Shown: piece by piece, positions 31,901 to 42,657 of the stretch | How the letters are laid out: each line of letters opens with the position of its first letter | How positions within the stretch are numbered: position 1 is the first letter of the stretch | Translations under genes and position numbers: made by a program | NCBI RefSeq assembly: GCF_037126465.1 | Contig: NC_088206.1 | Span: 69,629,687-69,693,686 of the forward strand | Source of the DNA: Ornithodoros turicata | Taxonomy: Eukaryota > Arthropoda > Arachnida > Ixodida > Argasidae | Direction of reading: 5' to 3' | Length of the DNA stretch: 64,000 nt | Notes under the pieces: model-generated | Told to the model about the DNA's origin: nothing | The model's database searches: none | Seen by the model: only the letters and a program-made list of their open reading frames with translations

Positions 31901-34329
31901 CTCCCGCGAAATACGCCTGCGTCCCTTGTTCTGGCGGCTGCTGGAGCGGCGGGTACGCCTCTTGAGGATACACTGGCACTGCTCGCATTTCCGGTTGTAG
32001 TTGCTGGCCGTACGGGTCTTCGTAGTACGCATTTGGGTCGACGTACATGGCGCCGTAGCTCGGCTGCCTCGAAGGCTGGTACGAGAAACCAGGATCATAA
32101 CCCTGCGCATCGGCGTACTGGTCCTGGTACGGCGCCTGATAGAGTTGGTGGTGAGACCCGCTCGGGCCTTGCTGAGCGTACGGGTCTGCGAACGGATCCT
32201 GGTACGGCGCCTGGTAAAGCTGGTGACGAGACCCGTCTAGGGGCTGTTGGGCGTACGGATCTTGATACGGCTGTTGGTACAGCTCATTCCGAGACACCCC
32301 AGAGGCTGATGGGACTGTTGGAAAGAGAATATGAACCCCAATAGAACTGTCACGATACTCTGCGACAGTTTCTGTCTGCGCGCGAGACAGGGTAAAGGTT
32401 GGGAAAACCATGTGCGCGAAGTGCCTGTCCACTCACAAGGCAGCTATTAGGGGGTACTATATTCGTAGATCGGCACGGTACCCAAAGTACGCGTAGGTCT
32501 ACAGAAGACACCGCGCGCGTCTCACGCTGAGTTCCGCCACCACCCCTTGTCTAGGAGAGGGACACAGTGAAGTGTCTCCCACGGGCAATAGGGGAGAGGG
32601 AAACTGTGGGGTTGCGCAGACAGCTGACCTACTTTCGTGCCGTACACTTTGAAACTTCGAAACCATGGGTGCGAATAGGGTCATACGGTACCTTAAGCGA
32701 GCTCCGTTCTTAACCGTCGCAGTAGAAGGTTGGCACCAGACTCGTCCCGGGGGTCTCCGCAGGTAGCACGATTTCGCGAAGCGACCCCCCCCCCCCCGTC
32801 CTACACACTCACTCTCTGTAGCCGTGTTCAACTCGAGAAGGAAGTGAAATCTAGTCCGTTAACTAGATACACCGTTGGAGATAACTAGACTTAAAGTGGA
32901 ACTCCGCACCACAAAGGTTGTGACATAGCCGTGACCCTTGGGGTGTCAGGAACATACGTACGAAAGTGCGCAGATTTTATTCGAACGAAATATTACGAAG
33001 TGAGCGCTTCGCCTCTGTGAAGCAAGAGGGCGCTGAAAGTAACACTGCTGACGTCATCCGGCATGGGAGAATGCAAGCGTCGTAGCAGACGACAATGCTA
33101 GGTGACGTCACAGTATCTTCCTTCGGGCGAACCGCTGTGCGCTTTGCATTTTGGTTTCGGTTTAGTATTGTCATCATTTAGGAATTACTCGCACAAAATG
33201 AATGCCAATGTTGTATTCGGTATCAAGGGAACGGTCCGTGTTCGGTATGATGTTCACCTAATTTTTTTTCTGAATCCTTGCGAAGTCTCCGTTTAAACAG
33301 CGCGCCAGGAACCACTTGCAGCGCCACCATGCGTCACCATCTACCCTATCTGCGGCGCAGTAATATGTTGAGAGCTGACGGACTAGATTTCTTTTCCTCC
33401 TCAAGTTGAACACGACTATAGACGATGGGTAAACAAAGCTAACATGCCGTCCCGAGCACAACATTTTCTTGCATCTCGTTTGATTGCGTGATTAGCTGCA
33501 GTCGTTGAAAGCATGATCCTGATTGGCTGACTCTTAGTTGTTACGTCACGTCGACGAATAAGCAGGCCTTCTCTTTATCTAGGTGGTGTTGGTCAGGCCG
33601 AGCCATCAACGTCGTGTCGCACTGCTCATGGTTGCTTTTTCAAGAATTTTTTGTATTAATTTCGACACCAAACGCGGCTTTGAATAGTCAGACATCGTTA
33701 GGTGGACGAGAAACGTATATGAACCTACCTGCCCACTGGTCATAACCTGAAACACGAAAGCAAGCGGTTAGGCTCTCCTCCACCGGTACGTCGCACAGGA
33801 CACTGCCATTGAGACACGAATTGGTCATTCGTGTTTTTTCCGCTCCTGACCGAAGATATTGTCGAATGCAGGCAAGCTGGTGTAGGTTAGTTGCCGGTAA
33901 CATTTCGCTGAGGTTGTGGACATGTGTCCAAGGACAAACGCAATCGGACGGGATGTTTTTGTCTGTCCTCCCCCAGTCTCGGGGGAAAATGTTACCAACC
34001 GTGTTTGCGGTTCTGGGTAAACCACACAACAAAGCCGTGATCACCAAACACGATATCTTCGAGAGGGGTTCTAAAATGTGCCATCCTTGCGAGAATTCTG
34101 CTTTGATCAAACGAGAAAACAAACAAATAAAAACATAACAGGATCCGGATCAGGCTCTCTCGATCTTTCTGGGATCTTTATTGGGTACTCTCATCTTGCC
34201 ATACTACTGACCGGGACTTCGAATGCGCACAGTGACTGGGCTTTCCCATTGCAGTCTAGACGATGTCTTCAATATTAATTAAATGACTGTATTGATTGAT
34301 TGATTAAATGAATAACTCTTACCGGCCAT
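28998..34329 (-). CDS. Type II membrane protein, repeat-rich cytoplasmic tail and TM segment (5' part of gene, two micro-exons)
   Basis: Not a named family. Proposed minus-strand exons: 34323-34329 (ATGGCCG, start), optional 33729-33746 (18 nt, in frame), 31865-32314 (450 bp), 31782-31800 (19 nt) and 29049-29152 (TM), which may extend to 28998. The 19-nt exon is required: the 450-bp exon ends in phase 1 and the TM exon needs phase 2, and CG-TAC-AAG-GCC-ATG-GCT-GA fixes this between perfect splice sites. The tail has three repeats of the type HQLYQAPYQDPFADPYAQQ and is very rich in Y, Q and P. The TM is FMLVMLGFIIVVISIAALV. The frame then stays open through a Pro/Thr stretch (VPPTPTPKAITTS), like the stalk of the gene at 53-63 kb, which has the same TM-exon phases. 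The downstream ectodomain was not found: it is lost, highly diverged, or beyond my reading. Confidence 0.65.
31387..31649. mobile_element. hAT-like MITE family 3, copy 2 (inverted relative to copy 1)
   Basis: Left end CAGGGCCGGTGCTAGGGGTG and right end CTATCGCCGGCCCT match family 3 in the opposite orientation; shares the GGGGCCTGAGCCAAAGGCACA block. Target duplication imperfect. Confidence 0.65.
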
Positions 34330-37062
34330 GGCAGATGATAGTGCTACTGGGCCAGACCTCGGAGCCGATGGAACACTGACTACCACGCTGTCTGTAGCAT
34401 CGCCCGGTCGCGCGAACGTCACGTGACACGCCTGATGTGCTCTCAGTCGGCAGCCAATCAAATTGAAGACGGCTTCGGAAAGCAGCCAATGAAGGCCTGG
34501 TGGCTGCTCTCAGTGTTTTTTTCTTTCTTTTTCGTGCATTCCTTGCACCCCTTCTACGTCTCTTCCGTCGACGCGACAAGAGTGTGGAAGCTGCGTGTCG
34601 TACACGTTTTTGTGACGGTTAACATAACTCCAAAAATGTCACAAAAAGGCGTGAGCCTTCCGTATGACAGCACGTCAGTTGTGCAGTTGTAAAGCGCGGC
34701 TTATTCAGCTGATTGTCAGTTCGCACCATATAAATCTTAAAGAGATTTCTATGTTCGTAAGAGTTTTATGGTTGGCACCTTCTCAGGCAGTTTCACAGGT
34801 AACGTGCTATCAGTTACAATCAGTTATGGTTGAAGTATAAGTGCTGAAACGTAGTAGCGGTGGTGCATTTGTAAAACAGTGATTTGCTGTGACCCTATTC
34901 ATCGTTATCATTCGTATCTTATGGCCACTCGGTGTCCTAATGCGCGGAATATTAATCCTAATACGCGAAAGTAATATATTTTGACTCAATCACTTGTTTA
35001 GCTTCGAAATGAATAGCTGAATTCTGTCACTGCGTCATTGCGACGAGCTAATTAACGTAGCTTATCGAACAGATACAAGAGGCAGATTCTCTTGCAGCTT
35101 TCAAACCCTGTGTTGCTCAGAGCTGGTTAACTTCGAACTGAGATCAAGGGTTGCTAAAAATTGAAGTTGATACTCAATTCCTTTTTTACATACGTTAGTT
35201 GGTGACGTGATGAATGTTTCACTGACAATAACTCCCTTTAATGAAGCAGAGCTAAGCGTTAAATTCAAGTTAAGTGACAGTTGATCTCGGGTCAAATGTT
35301 AATCGTCGTTGGTGAAACCCAGGGATGGGCAATATTCGAATACATTGTAATTAAAATACTATTTAATATATGAATACATGTATTTATATGTTGTATTAAA
35401 ATACTGATGTTGAAAAGTAGTTATGAAGAGTATTTAAATACCCCTTCTAACGAAGTATTTTGTATTTATATTTAAATACTCAAAAAATGTATTTATGCCC
35501 ATCCCTGGTGAAACCGCGGACCTTAAGGGATAGTTGGCTCCCAAAGGAAACTAAAAAAAAAAAAAAAAAGACACGAAAAAACAACATGCGTGACGTGTGC
35601 AATAGGCCGTGAACAACACCCATAAGTCTCTTTCGTACGAAAGCGACGTATTTTTCGAGTTTTCAGTATTTTCCTGTGAGCATCGGCAGCGCGGTCGAGC
35701 GCAGGAGGAGGAGGAGCATATTACGTGAGGGGCGGTCGGCTCGTGTGACGTTTCGTGACGTTGCTTCAGGGCTTGCGATAGGAAATTGTCTGGGACACGG
35801 ACCGCCCTCTTGACGTCACATTGTTCTCAGAGAGACGTCGCGCGCGTCCTTCTTTGCGGAAAAGCCTACTTGCGTGGATGTCGTTGCTCTCAGATGCCTG
35901 CAATAAATGACACCCCTCCGCTTGCGGGAAACTAATGTGCGGACCTGATGAAGTTCGAAAGACACTAGCGACCGCAACAGAAATCAACGAAATGCCTGAA
36001 GAGCGAATTATTCCTTTAAAGGGACTGCCGCGTCCGTCCCGGTCAATTCCGAAATAATTATTAGTTATATAACTATACAATTACTCCTCGTTCATCATCG
36101 ACAATGACGTGCAATTTGATGTAGTGCATGACAAAAGCATACGCCGGATGATGAGAGTACGCCGGAATTTCCTCTGGAAATCTGAGAAATCGTCACATGG
36201 ACGAGTCCATTCAGGGCAATCAGAGGACCTTTCGCTGGTTACATCGGAGAGCCTGCGATCGCCTTGTGGTATATCACATCTGCACTCTTAAAAATGAACT
36301 TCACCACATAGCACTCTCCTAGCTATGTGGGTTAGCGTCCGCCGTGTTCGCACTGTGTTCCATGCGACATGGTCGCGTCAGAGTTCACTCATAAGCGCTT
36401 TCACTTTTCATTGCGGCGCGGCGCGAAGTAGACCAGCTAGGAGACAATCGCCCGCAGTGCGCTCTCATTCGTGCGCAGGCTAACATCACAATAATGTTCC
36501 TATCGCTGGGGCTTCTTTAGCTGCAGATGGACGGCGAACCTTTAAATATCGCTTATTTAACGTGTAAGCTGTTCTCGCCAGGCCAGGTAGACTGTGAAGC
36601 GGCTACTTAACATTACAGTATCGGTCCAATGCTTACGTTTCCAGATGATTGTGTCGCAACAACGGCAACAGCTGTAATAATTGGTGGGACCTATGACCGG
36701 AAATCGGATGTTTGGAACCACACCGATGGAGAGCCCACAATGCGCGTTCCGTCGCGCCATAGTTTCCGTGACCACACGGACCACACCACGGTACGCCCAC
36801 CCCCGTCCCACTCCCCCCTGCGGTCAGTTTATCCACCCATATCCTCCTCTCCCCTTCTGAACACCTCAGTCTGGCTTGATCTACACTAGGGGATCCAGAG
36901 TATCCGAACTGGAGTCAATCCCACGGACATCCGGGTCAGCAGGCAAGAAGGCAATCAGCTACCGACAGAAATCTTCCAGGAACACACAAACGGTACTCCT
37001 TTAATTACACCGTATATATTTCTACGCCCACGGAGCCGCCTGAGGGGTCACTTCGCCCTAAA
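34330..37062. other. Intergenic, upstream of the type II gene and downstream of the tetraspanin
   Basis: Carries one hAT-like MITE (35320-35507) and a 9-bp-stem hairpin (36304-36330). No gene seen. Confidence 0.4.
35320..35507. mobile_element. hAT-like MITE (188 bp)
   Basis: Termini CAGGGATGGGC and GCCCATCCCTG, AT-rich TATTTAAATAC interior, exact 8-bp duplication GTGAAACC (35312-35319 and 35508-35515). Confidence 0.85.
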
Positions 37063-40000
37063 TTAGGGAAGACGAGCCATTGGACTGCTTTCCATCTCGT
37101 CCGGGTCAAGAGCGTGCCGGGGTTGTCCATGAACCAGAACTGGGCTACGGTGCTGCGCTGGTGATGGTTGAGGTTTCGGAGGTGCAGGCTGCCGTTTACG
37201 TTTCATCTCCACACAGCCCCTGAAAACGTTGGGAAGGAAACGTGCTCTATATGAACAAAAGTAGCCACTAACCAAGCCAAGCAAAGTTTTAAACACAGGT
37301 TGACCACCTACTTTGGAATATTCATGAGAGCTTGTTGCTTTGCCAGTGACTTCCGCTCGCCGCGCCGTACTGCTGCGTAGTATTTCTCGTAGAAGCCAGT
37401 CACCGAGACGATCTCCTTCCTGACGTTGAGCGCCATGGAACGCAGGATGGTGAGGATAATTGTGACGACGGAACAGCCGATGACTATGTAGAATGAGGAC
37501 GCCTTTATCTGAATAACAGGAAAAAAAAAAAACGCTGTCAAAATTCAGCTGTCACGTGGCACCAGGTGAACTAAACGCTGCATCAGCAAGAATGAGTAGT
37601 GGGATATATAACATGTCACCTAACAATGCTGTGGTTGCTGTTGCGGAGCAGCTCACTGCAATTCCATGCAGCGTTTCGCCAACAGCCGTTTGCGACAACG
37701 CTATTTTGTGTCATGGTGTCTAATCAGGGTGAACGTGCATGTACCATCGTTAGTCGAACTTTATTTGATGATCGTGATTGGGGAGTTTCGTAGCCAGGGG
37801 CGATGCCCTACCCCATTCAAGGTACCCGAAATCATGATTTCGATTACGATTTGACATTCTGCTACACATTTTGCTTACGTGAACGATGTGCCAAACGTAA
37901 GCGATCGTAGTTTGCAGACCTCAAAGTGTTGATGGATAGGGTCAGGACCTGTTCCCGTATATAGGAACCGTGCTACGATCCTAACTTCGAGGAGCTTCCT
38001 TCAGCGCAGGTTTGAGTGCTGCGCAGTCCTGAATTTCCAGCTCGTATACGATATCCACTATCAGGACTATGGATAAGGACTCGTCTTGTGTTAGGGTCCT
38101 TGCGGGATTTCTGTGCAAACGGGTCCAGGGGACGTTCAGATAATCGAAGTTCCTGCAGACCCAATGCACGAGGTAACAAGGGCGGATTTTTGTCGCGCCG
38201 TGATAGTGGCGGACGCTACGATAGTAGGTCTACGCGCATGAGAAAAAGGAAAGGTCTGAGAAAGCACGTGAGAAAGCGTCTGTCCACTCAGAAAAGCAAC
38301 AATACCACGTATTCACACGAGGGACATCCCCACCGAATATTCCAGTGGAAGAAAAAGCGAGAACACTGCTCACAGAGCCGAAGTTCCGTCCCGTGTTGTG
38401 TTGAATATTCACACCGTGAGGAATATCGGGAGTGGCGTACTGCACATTTAGCAGACGACACTTAGCAGACGACACCTAGCAGACGACACCTAGCAGACGA
38501 CACCGTCAGCGTGTTTTCCTGTCGTCTGCTACGGAATATCTTGTGGCTGTGTAGCAGGATATTCCACACGGTTAGAAACGACGGTGAGCGCTCGTGCTCA
38601 CGTGACAGCAGAAAGCTACGCCATCTTCATCTTTTCTCATCTTCCGCTTCTGGAGGAATGTCGCTCGTGGGAATACACGGATATGGGGGCATTCGGAGCC
38701 GGGCCACAACCACGACCTACTAGATTATAACGACCACGTCAGGCGCACCCCTCCCATGCGCCGCATTTTTGGAAGGCAGCGGTGGCGCTTCTGATCGTCC
38801 TTGTTATTGCTTCCTCAACTTCTACAATACTTTGTACTTCAGCTTACCTTAGTATTTCTGTACAAGCTGTGGACTTCCACAGATGTTTAATTCTGAGGTT
38901 GATTATTATCATCATTCTACGCGTTTTCATAGGAGCTATCGCTGTCGTCTGCTACGGTTGTCGTACATACGCTTCTGCGAGTTCAAAATTCAAATTTCCA
39001 TCGTCCAATCGTGCGCCAGTCTGCCAGGGTGCGTCAGTAGCGCCCCTGGCGGATCGTGCGGACAGGCACCTCATAGGGTTTGCTGATTGTGACATGGTCG
39101 TTATAATCTAGTAGGTCGTGGCCACAACACATCACACTACGGTGAAAAAAATGGAGCGACGTAGACCTCGCGTGTATACTGTTGTTGGGGTACCCGATTC
39201 GGCTGACCTACTTGCACCGACTTGCATGGTGTATTGCACACGCCCATTGATAGGGGGCAATCCCAACTCTGCAAAATATCTCAAAATTATACTCACTCTT
39301 GCCGTAACGGCGTCGGTGCAGCTTCGAGTATGAATTTTCGCCCAAGCGTCTTGCTGCGTCTTTGACAGCACATCCTGGCCACAGAAACGCCTGCTTAAGA
39401 CTGACACCATGTCTTCGTCCGGCTGTTGGCGACAGCAGCAAGACGCGGGTACGCTGCACTTTTCGAAGCTCGGGTTGGTCCTGCTACAGTTGAAATATAT
39501 GTTTTGGTTCCAGTCACGGTAGCCGTCATCTGTAATACCGCAGCATTGGAACGTGTACTGCATGAAGTCGATGACCCTCATGAAGTCGTCATTGTCTCTG
39601 TAGTGGACGATGAGATCTACCGTGACGTAGTCGTGGATGGTCTGCGAGGACGAAGCCGTCAGCCTCAACAGGCATAATAGAAACACGGACACAGAGAAAG
39701 ATGATGATGATTAGAGTTTTAATGGCGCATCTACAACACAGGTCGTACTGCGCCAACACTGCGATTAAAATGCGACTAAAAATAGGTGCAATGTTTAAAA
39801 AGGAGAGAAATAACATAAACAAGAGACCAACTTCACGTTCATGTAGTCCTGTTGTTTTAAGAAGTAGCGCCATTTAGTGCCTTCTCAAAACCAATCCCAC
39901 GTAAACGTTGAGCTTCAAGGGGAAAAAACTACACGAAACGTCCTTCAGTTGAACATCGCAAGCTCTATAGGTGAGCAGTTGTGCGAGAAACACTCTGGAA

Positions 40001-42657
40001 GATCCTCAGAACAAGATCAGAAGAACAGTTCTTCAATTGAATAATAGAACAGTTCTTTAGCTGAACTGTAGAACAGTTCATTTGCGCACCAGGACCGTTC
40101 TTCAACTGTAGGGCAGTTATTCCGTTCTTTGGCGATAGAACGGTTCAGTTGAACACCGGGACTGTCTTTCAGGTGAACACCAGGAGAACAGTAAAACAGT
40201 CTTTCTTCCGGAATACATCATTCGGAAATTCATCCTCCCTTCTACACTCTAAGAAAAAAAGGAGTAATTTTACTCCTTTTGGGGACTAAATGCATTGCCA
40301 CAAAAAATAGTCCCTTTCGGGAGCAAATGCACGGGAGTAAATGAATGTCAGAGTGGAGACTGCATTTCACGCGCTGTTGTAAGAGTACGAGGTACACAAT
40401 TCGTGTGCATGCATGAAAATAGTTTGAAGCAAACCGTCAACCGTGATATATCGAGTAATATAAAGTCTTGCGACATATATATGGCACAATTTGCGAACAA
40501 AGAAGCGCTAACTGTTTCTTACTCTGTGTGGCTGGAAAATCGCAACGTTTGCTGAGTTATACAGCCTTGTGCCATCAGATTGACCAAGGGCACATATTTC
40601 CGTAGACTGTACGCATTCAGGAGACCATTCGCGAAGTTCAGTGACAATTTGCAATCCTGGGGAGTAAATGTCAGGGTTGGGGACTAAAATGGGGAGTAAC
40701 TGCAGTCTAGGGGAGTATAGAAGCTGCAATTACTCCCAGTGTACTTGTGACCACAAGGTTCTCCTTTTGCGTTCTTCCGAGGAGTACGTAACACAGTTGT
40801 CCATACATACCTTCTTGCTCAGCGAAGGGAGATAGAAGGAGAGCGCGGATAAAGCCAGGCTGACTAAAATGAGGAAGCACATGGCGTACGAGTAAATGGT
40901 GAGCAGTAGAATGTTCTCTCGGAGGCCGCCGATGAATCCCATCGCAGAGACAATGGCCAGGAAGCACGAGACGATGAGGGAAGGGATCTCCAGGTTTACT
41001 GCGATCGTGATCGCGATAGACAGGAAGTGTATGTCGCCCCAACGCAGGTACAGCGAGTAGCTCTGCGAATACGACTTCACTGAGCAGGAGCTGCTATATA
41101 TGGTAGCTATATAGGATACGACTTTTTTCAGATCGCTACCTCGAAGACATTTCATGAGCTATATGGTGCGGTAGACGCAGTAGGTTATTTTCTAATCAGT
41201 GGTTGCGTTAAGTAGGCGCCCCGGAGCGAGTGTTTCAGACTCCACTCACTTAACGCGACACAATAAGCACCACTCGCGCATCCGGGAGTGCGAGACCCGA
41301 GCAGCTCCCCGCGCACCCGTTTTGAAATGGGGCCTTTGAAGCAGACGACAAGCGGCCGGGTGCTTCAGGTTTTTCCGTGGCGTACTTCCTCTTGAGCCCC
41401 GGCGGGTGTGCTCTGAAGCAAAATACTTTCTATGTTACCCAGTGCTCCGGTTTCAACTGTAACAACCTTTATAACTTCTGTCATGGTTTTGTATTAGCGG
41501 ATAACTGGCACACGGATATCGGCGGTTATTCGCGGGTAATGCGATGCAGCGGGCAATGCGATCAAAGTAAACAGCTCGTATGACGTTTGTTACAAATTCC
41601 CATCTTTTTCGTTTCCATTTCCTGTTACAAGGAGAGGTCTTCGCAACCGTAGCCGTCACTTCCAACGTTGCTATATATTAACTTAGCCAACGTGTCCTTC
41701 GTCTGTGCATTGCACAAGGAGACAACAGGTGGCGCCATCATGGAGCGAGCAGGGTAGCGTTCAAAAGTTGCGCTTCGCTGTTTAGTGGCCGCCCCGGGTG
41801 TCTCATACTCTCGATTTGAACGCACCAAAAGAGGGGCGCCTACTTAACGCAGCCATTCATTCAGTGTGAAGCCGGATGCTACGTATGCGTTTGGGCGTTG
41901 TTCAGGTACAAGGTCTGCAACTATGTAGCACGATGCAATGGTAGTCAGGGCCGGCGATAGGGGGAGGCGAGAAAGGCGACCGTCTTACGGTGAGGTCGCA
42001 CGAAGCCCTCAACCAGGGATTACTTTTTGGCTCAGGCGGTAGCGTGTTCGCTTTCTGATCCCAAGATCGCGCGTTCGAACCCTTGGTGGCAGGGTACAAG
42101 TTGCTTAGACACGGAGTCTTCCGCGAGGGACGTTAAATACGGGGTGCCGTGTGATGAGCTCTCATCGCACGTTAAAGAACCCTCAGGTGGGCAAAAGCAA
42201 TCCACCAGACCGGCAGCTGTGGCGTCGCTCATGATCTCAGTTGTGACGCGACGTAAACATCCAATTATTAGGGATTACTTTTTTAAAAAATATGAAGTAT
42301 GCACTTAATCGCGTAAAACAGGCCCCGCAATGTGCCTTTGCCTCAGGCCCCGCGCACCCCTAGCACCGGCCCTGATGGTAGTACGATACGTCGAGAACAA
42401 CAGGCCTTGCTAATAACCCAACATATAACCAGTCCCATTTGGTATTTCAAGACATTCAAGCAGAGATTGCGATGGCTGACAAGAACGTCGTGTCTATACG
42501 TAGTTTTCTGCAATTAACACCTCGTTTTAGATGACACACACTCACAGAGATAGCGGCGACTATTCCGGATATGATCATCAGGAGCAGGTTGATGATGACC
42601 AGAGGATAGCGCTGCAATGGGCTCACATCGATCATTGGGGGTTCCGCCTCTGTCTTC
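37063..42657 (-). CDS. TspanC8-type tetraspanin A (5 exons seen, N-terminal exon not found)
   Basis: Four-pass membrane organiser; TspanC8 members escort the protease ADAM10. Exons on the minus strand: 42546-42657 (TM1: RYPLVIINLLLMIISGIVAA), 40811-41062 (TM2-TM3 with GFIGGLRENILLLTIYS), 39297-39641 (large extracellular loop), 37312-37508 (TM4 plus start of tail) and 37063-37219 (tail). All GT-AG, phases agree. The loop has FQCCGI, DWNQNIYFNCS and VPASCCC, and nine cysteines in all; the YFNCS...C-VP-SCC pattern is typical of TspanC8 proteins. The tail is basic and proline-rich (KRKRQPAPPKPQPSP). The first exon starts inside a codon, so an upstream exon with the ATG is needed. It forms a head-to-head pair with the paralogue at 44.5 kb. 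Family call is strong; orthology within TspanC8 is open. Confidence 0.88.
38451..38501. repeat. 14-bp tandem array containing GCAGACGAC
   Basis: Four copies of GCAGACGACACCTA at exact 14-bp spacing (38451, 38465, 38479, 38493), followed by the inverted word GTCGTCTGC at 38521. Confidence 0.8.
38711..39120. mobile_element. hAT-like MITE family 2, copy 2
   Basis: 410 bp with long near-perfect inverted termini (CACGACCTACTAGATTATAA...), flanked by exact 8-bp duplications GCCACAAC at 38703-38710 and 39121-39128. Lies in the intron between the TM4 and loop exons of tetraspanin A. Confidence 0.8.
39940..40205. repeat. Degenerate GAACAGTTCTTCAATTGAA repeats
   Basis: Imperfect tandem and inverted units. 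Similar sequence lies at 46060-46210, in the equivalent intron of the paralogous tetraspanin. Confidence 0.5.
40245..40741. mobile_element. MITE with GGAGTAA-type repeats
   Basis: Begins ACACTCTAAG then AAGGAGTAATTTTACTCC, and ends AATTACTCCCAGTGT. The interior repeats GGGAGTAAATG/GGGGACTAAA motifs. In an intron of tetraspanin A. Confidence 0.55.
41201..41854. mobile_element. Terminal-inverted-repeat element
   Basis: 654 bp; GGTTGCGTTAAGTAGGCGCC at the left and GGCGCCTACTTAACGCAGCC at the right match at 19 of 20 positions as inverted repeats. No clear target duplication. In an intron of tetraspanin A. Confidence 0.6.
41946..42374. mobile_element. hAT-like MITE family 3, copy 1, carrying a SINE
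   Basis: 429 bp with termini CAGGGCCGGCGATAG and CTAGCACCGGCCCTG; exact 8-bp duplication ATGGTAGT (41938-41945 and 42375-42382). A SINE is inserted within. In the first seen intron of tetraspanin A. Confidence 0.8.
42029..42269 (+). mobile_element. tRNA-derived SINE
   Basis: 241 bp. Pol III A-box TGGCTCAGGCGG and B-box CGTTCGAACCC at the head, then a body with GCACGTTAAAGAACCCTCAGG. Flanked by a perfect 14-bp duplication AGGGATTACTTTTT (42015-42028 and 42270-42283). Resembles SINEs of ticks (inference). Confidence 0.8.

Noticed and set aside
33688..34122. 144-residue minus-strand open frame with several cysteines as a secreted protein
   Set aside because: It begins at TTG, has no ATG in frame at the start and no family likeness; only the 18-nt segment at 33729-33746 has convincing splice sites.
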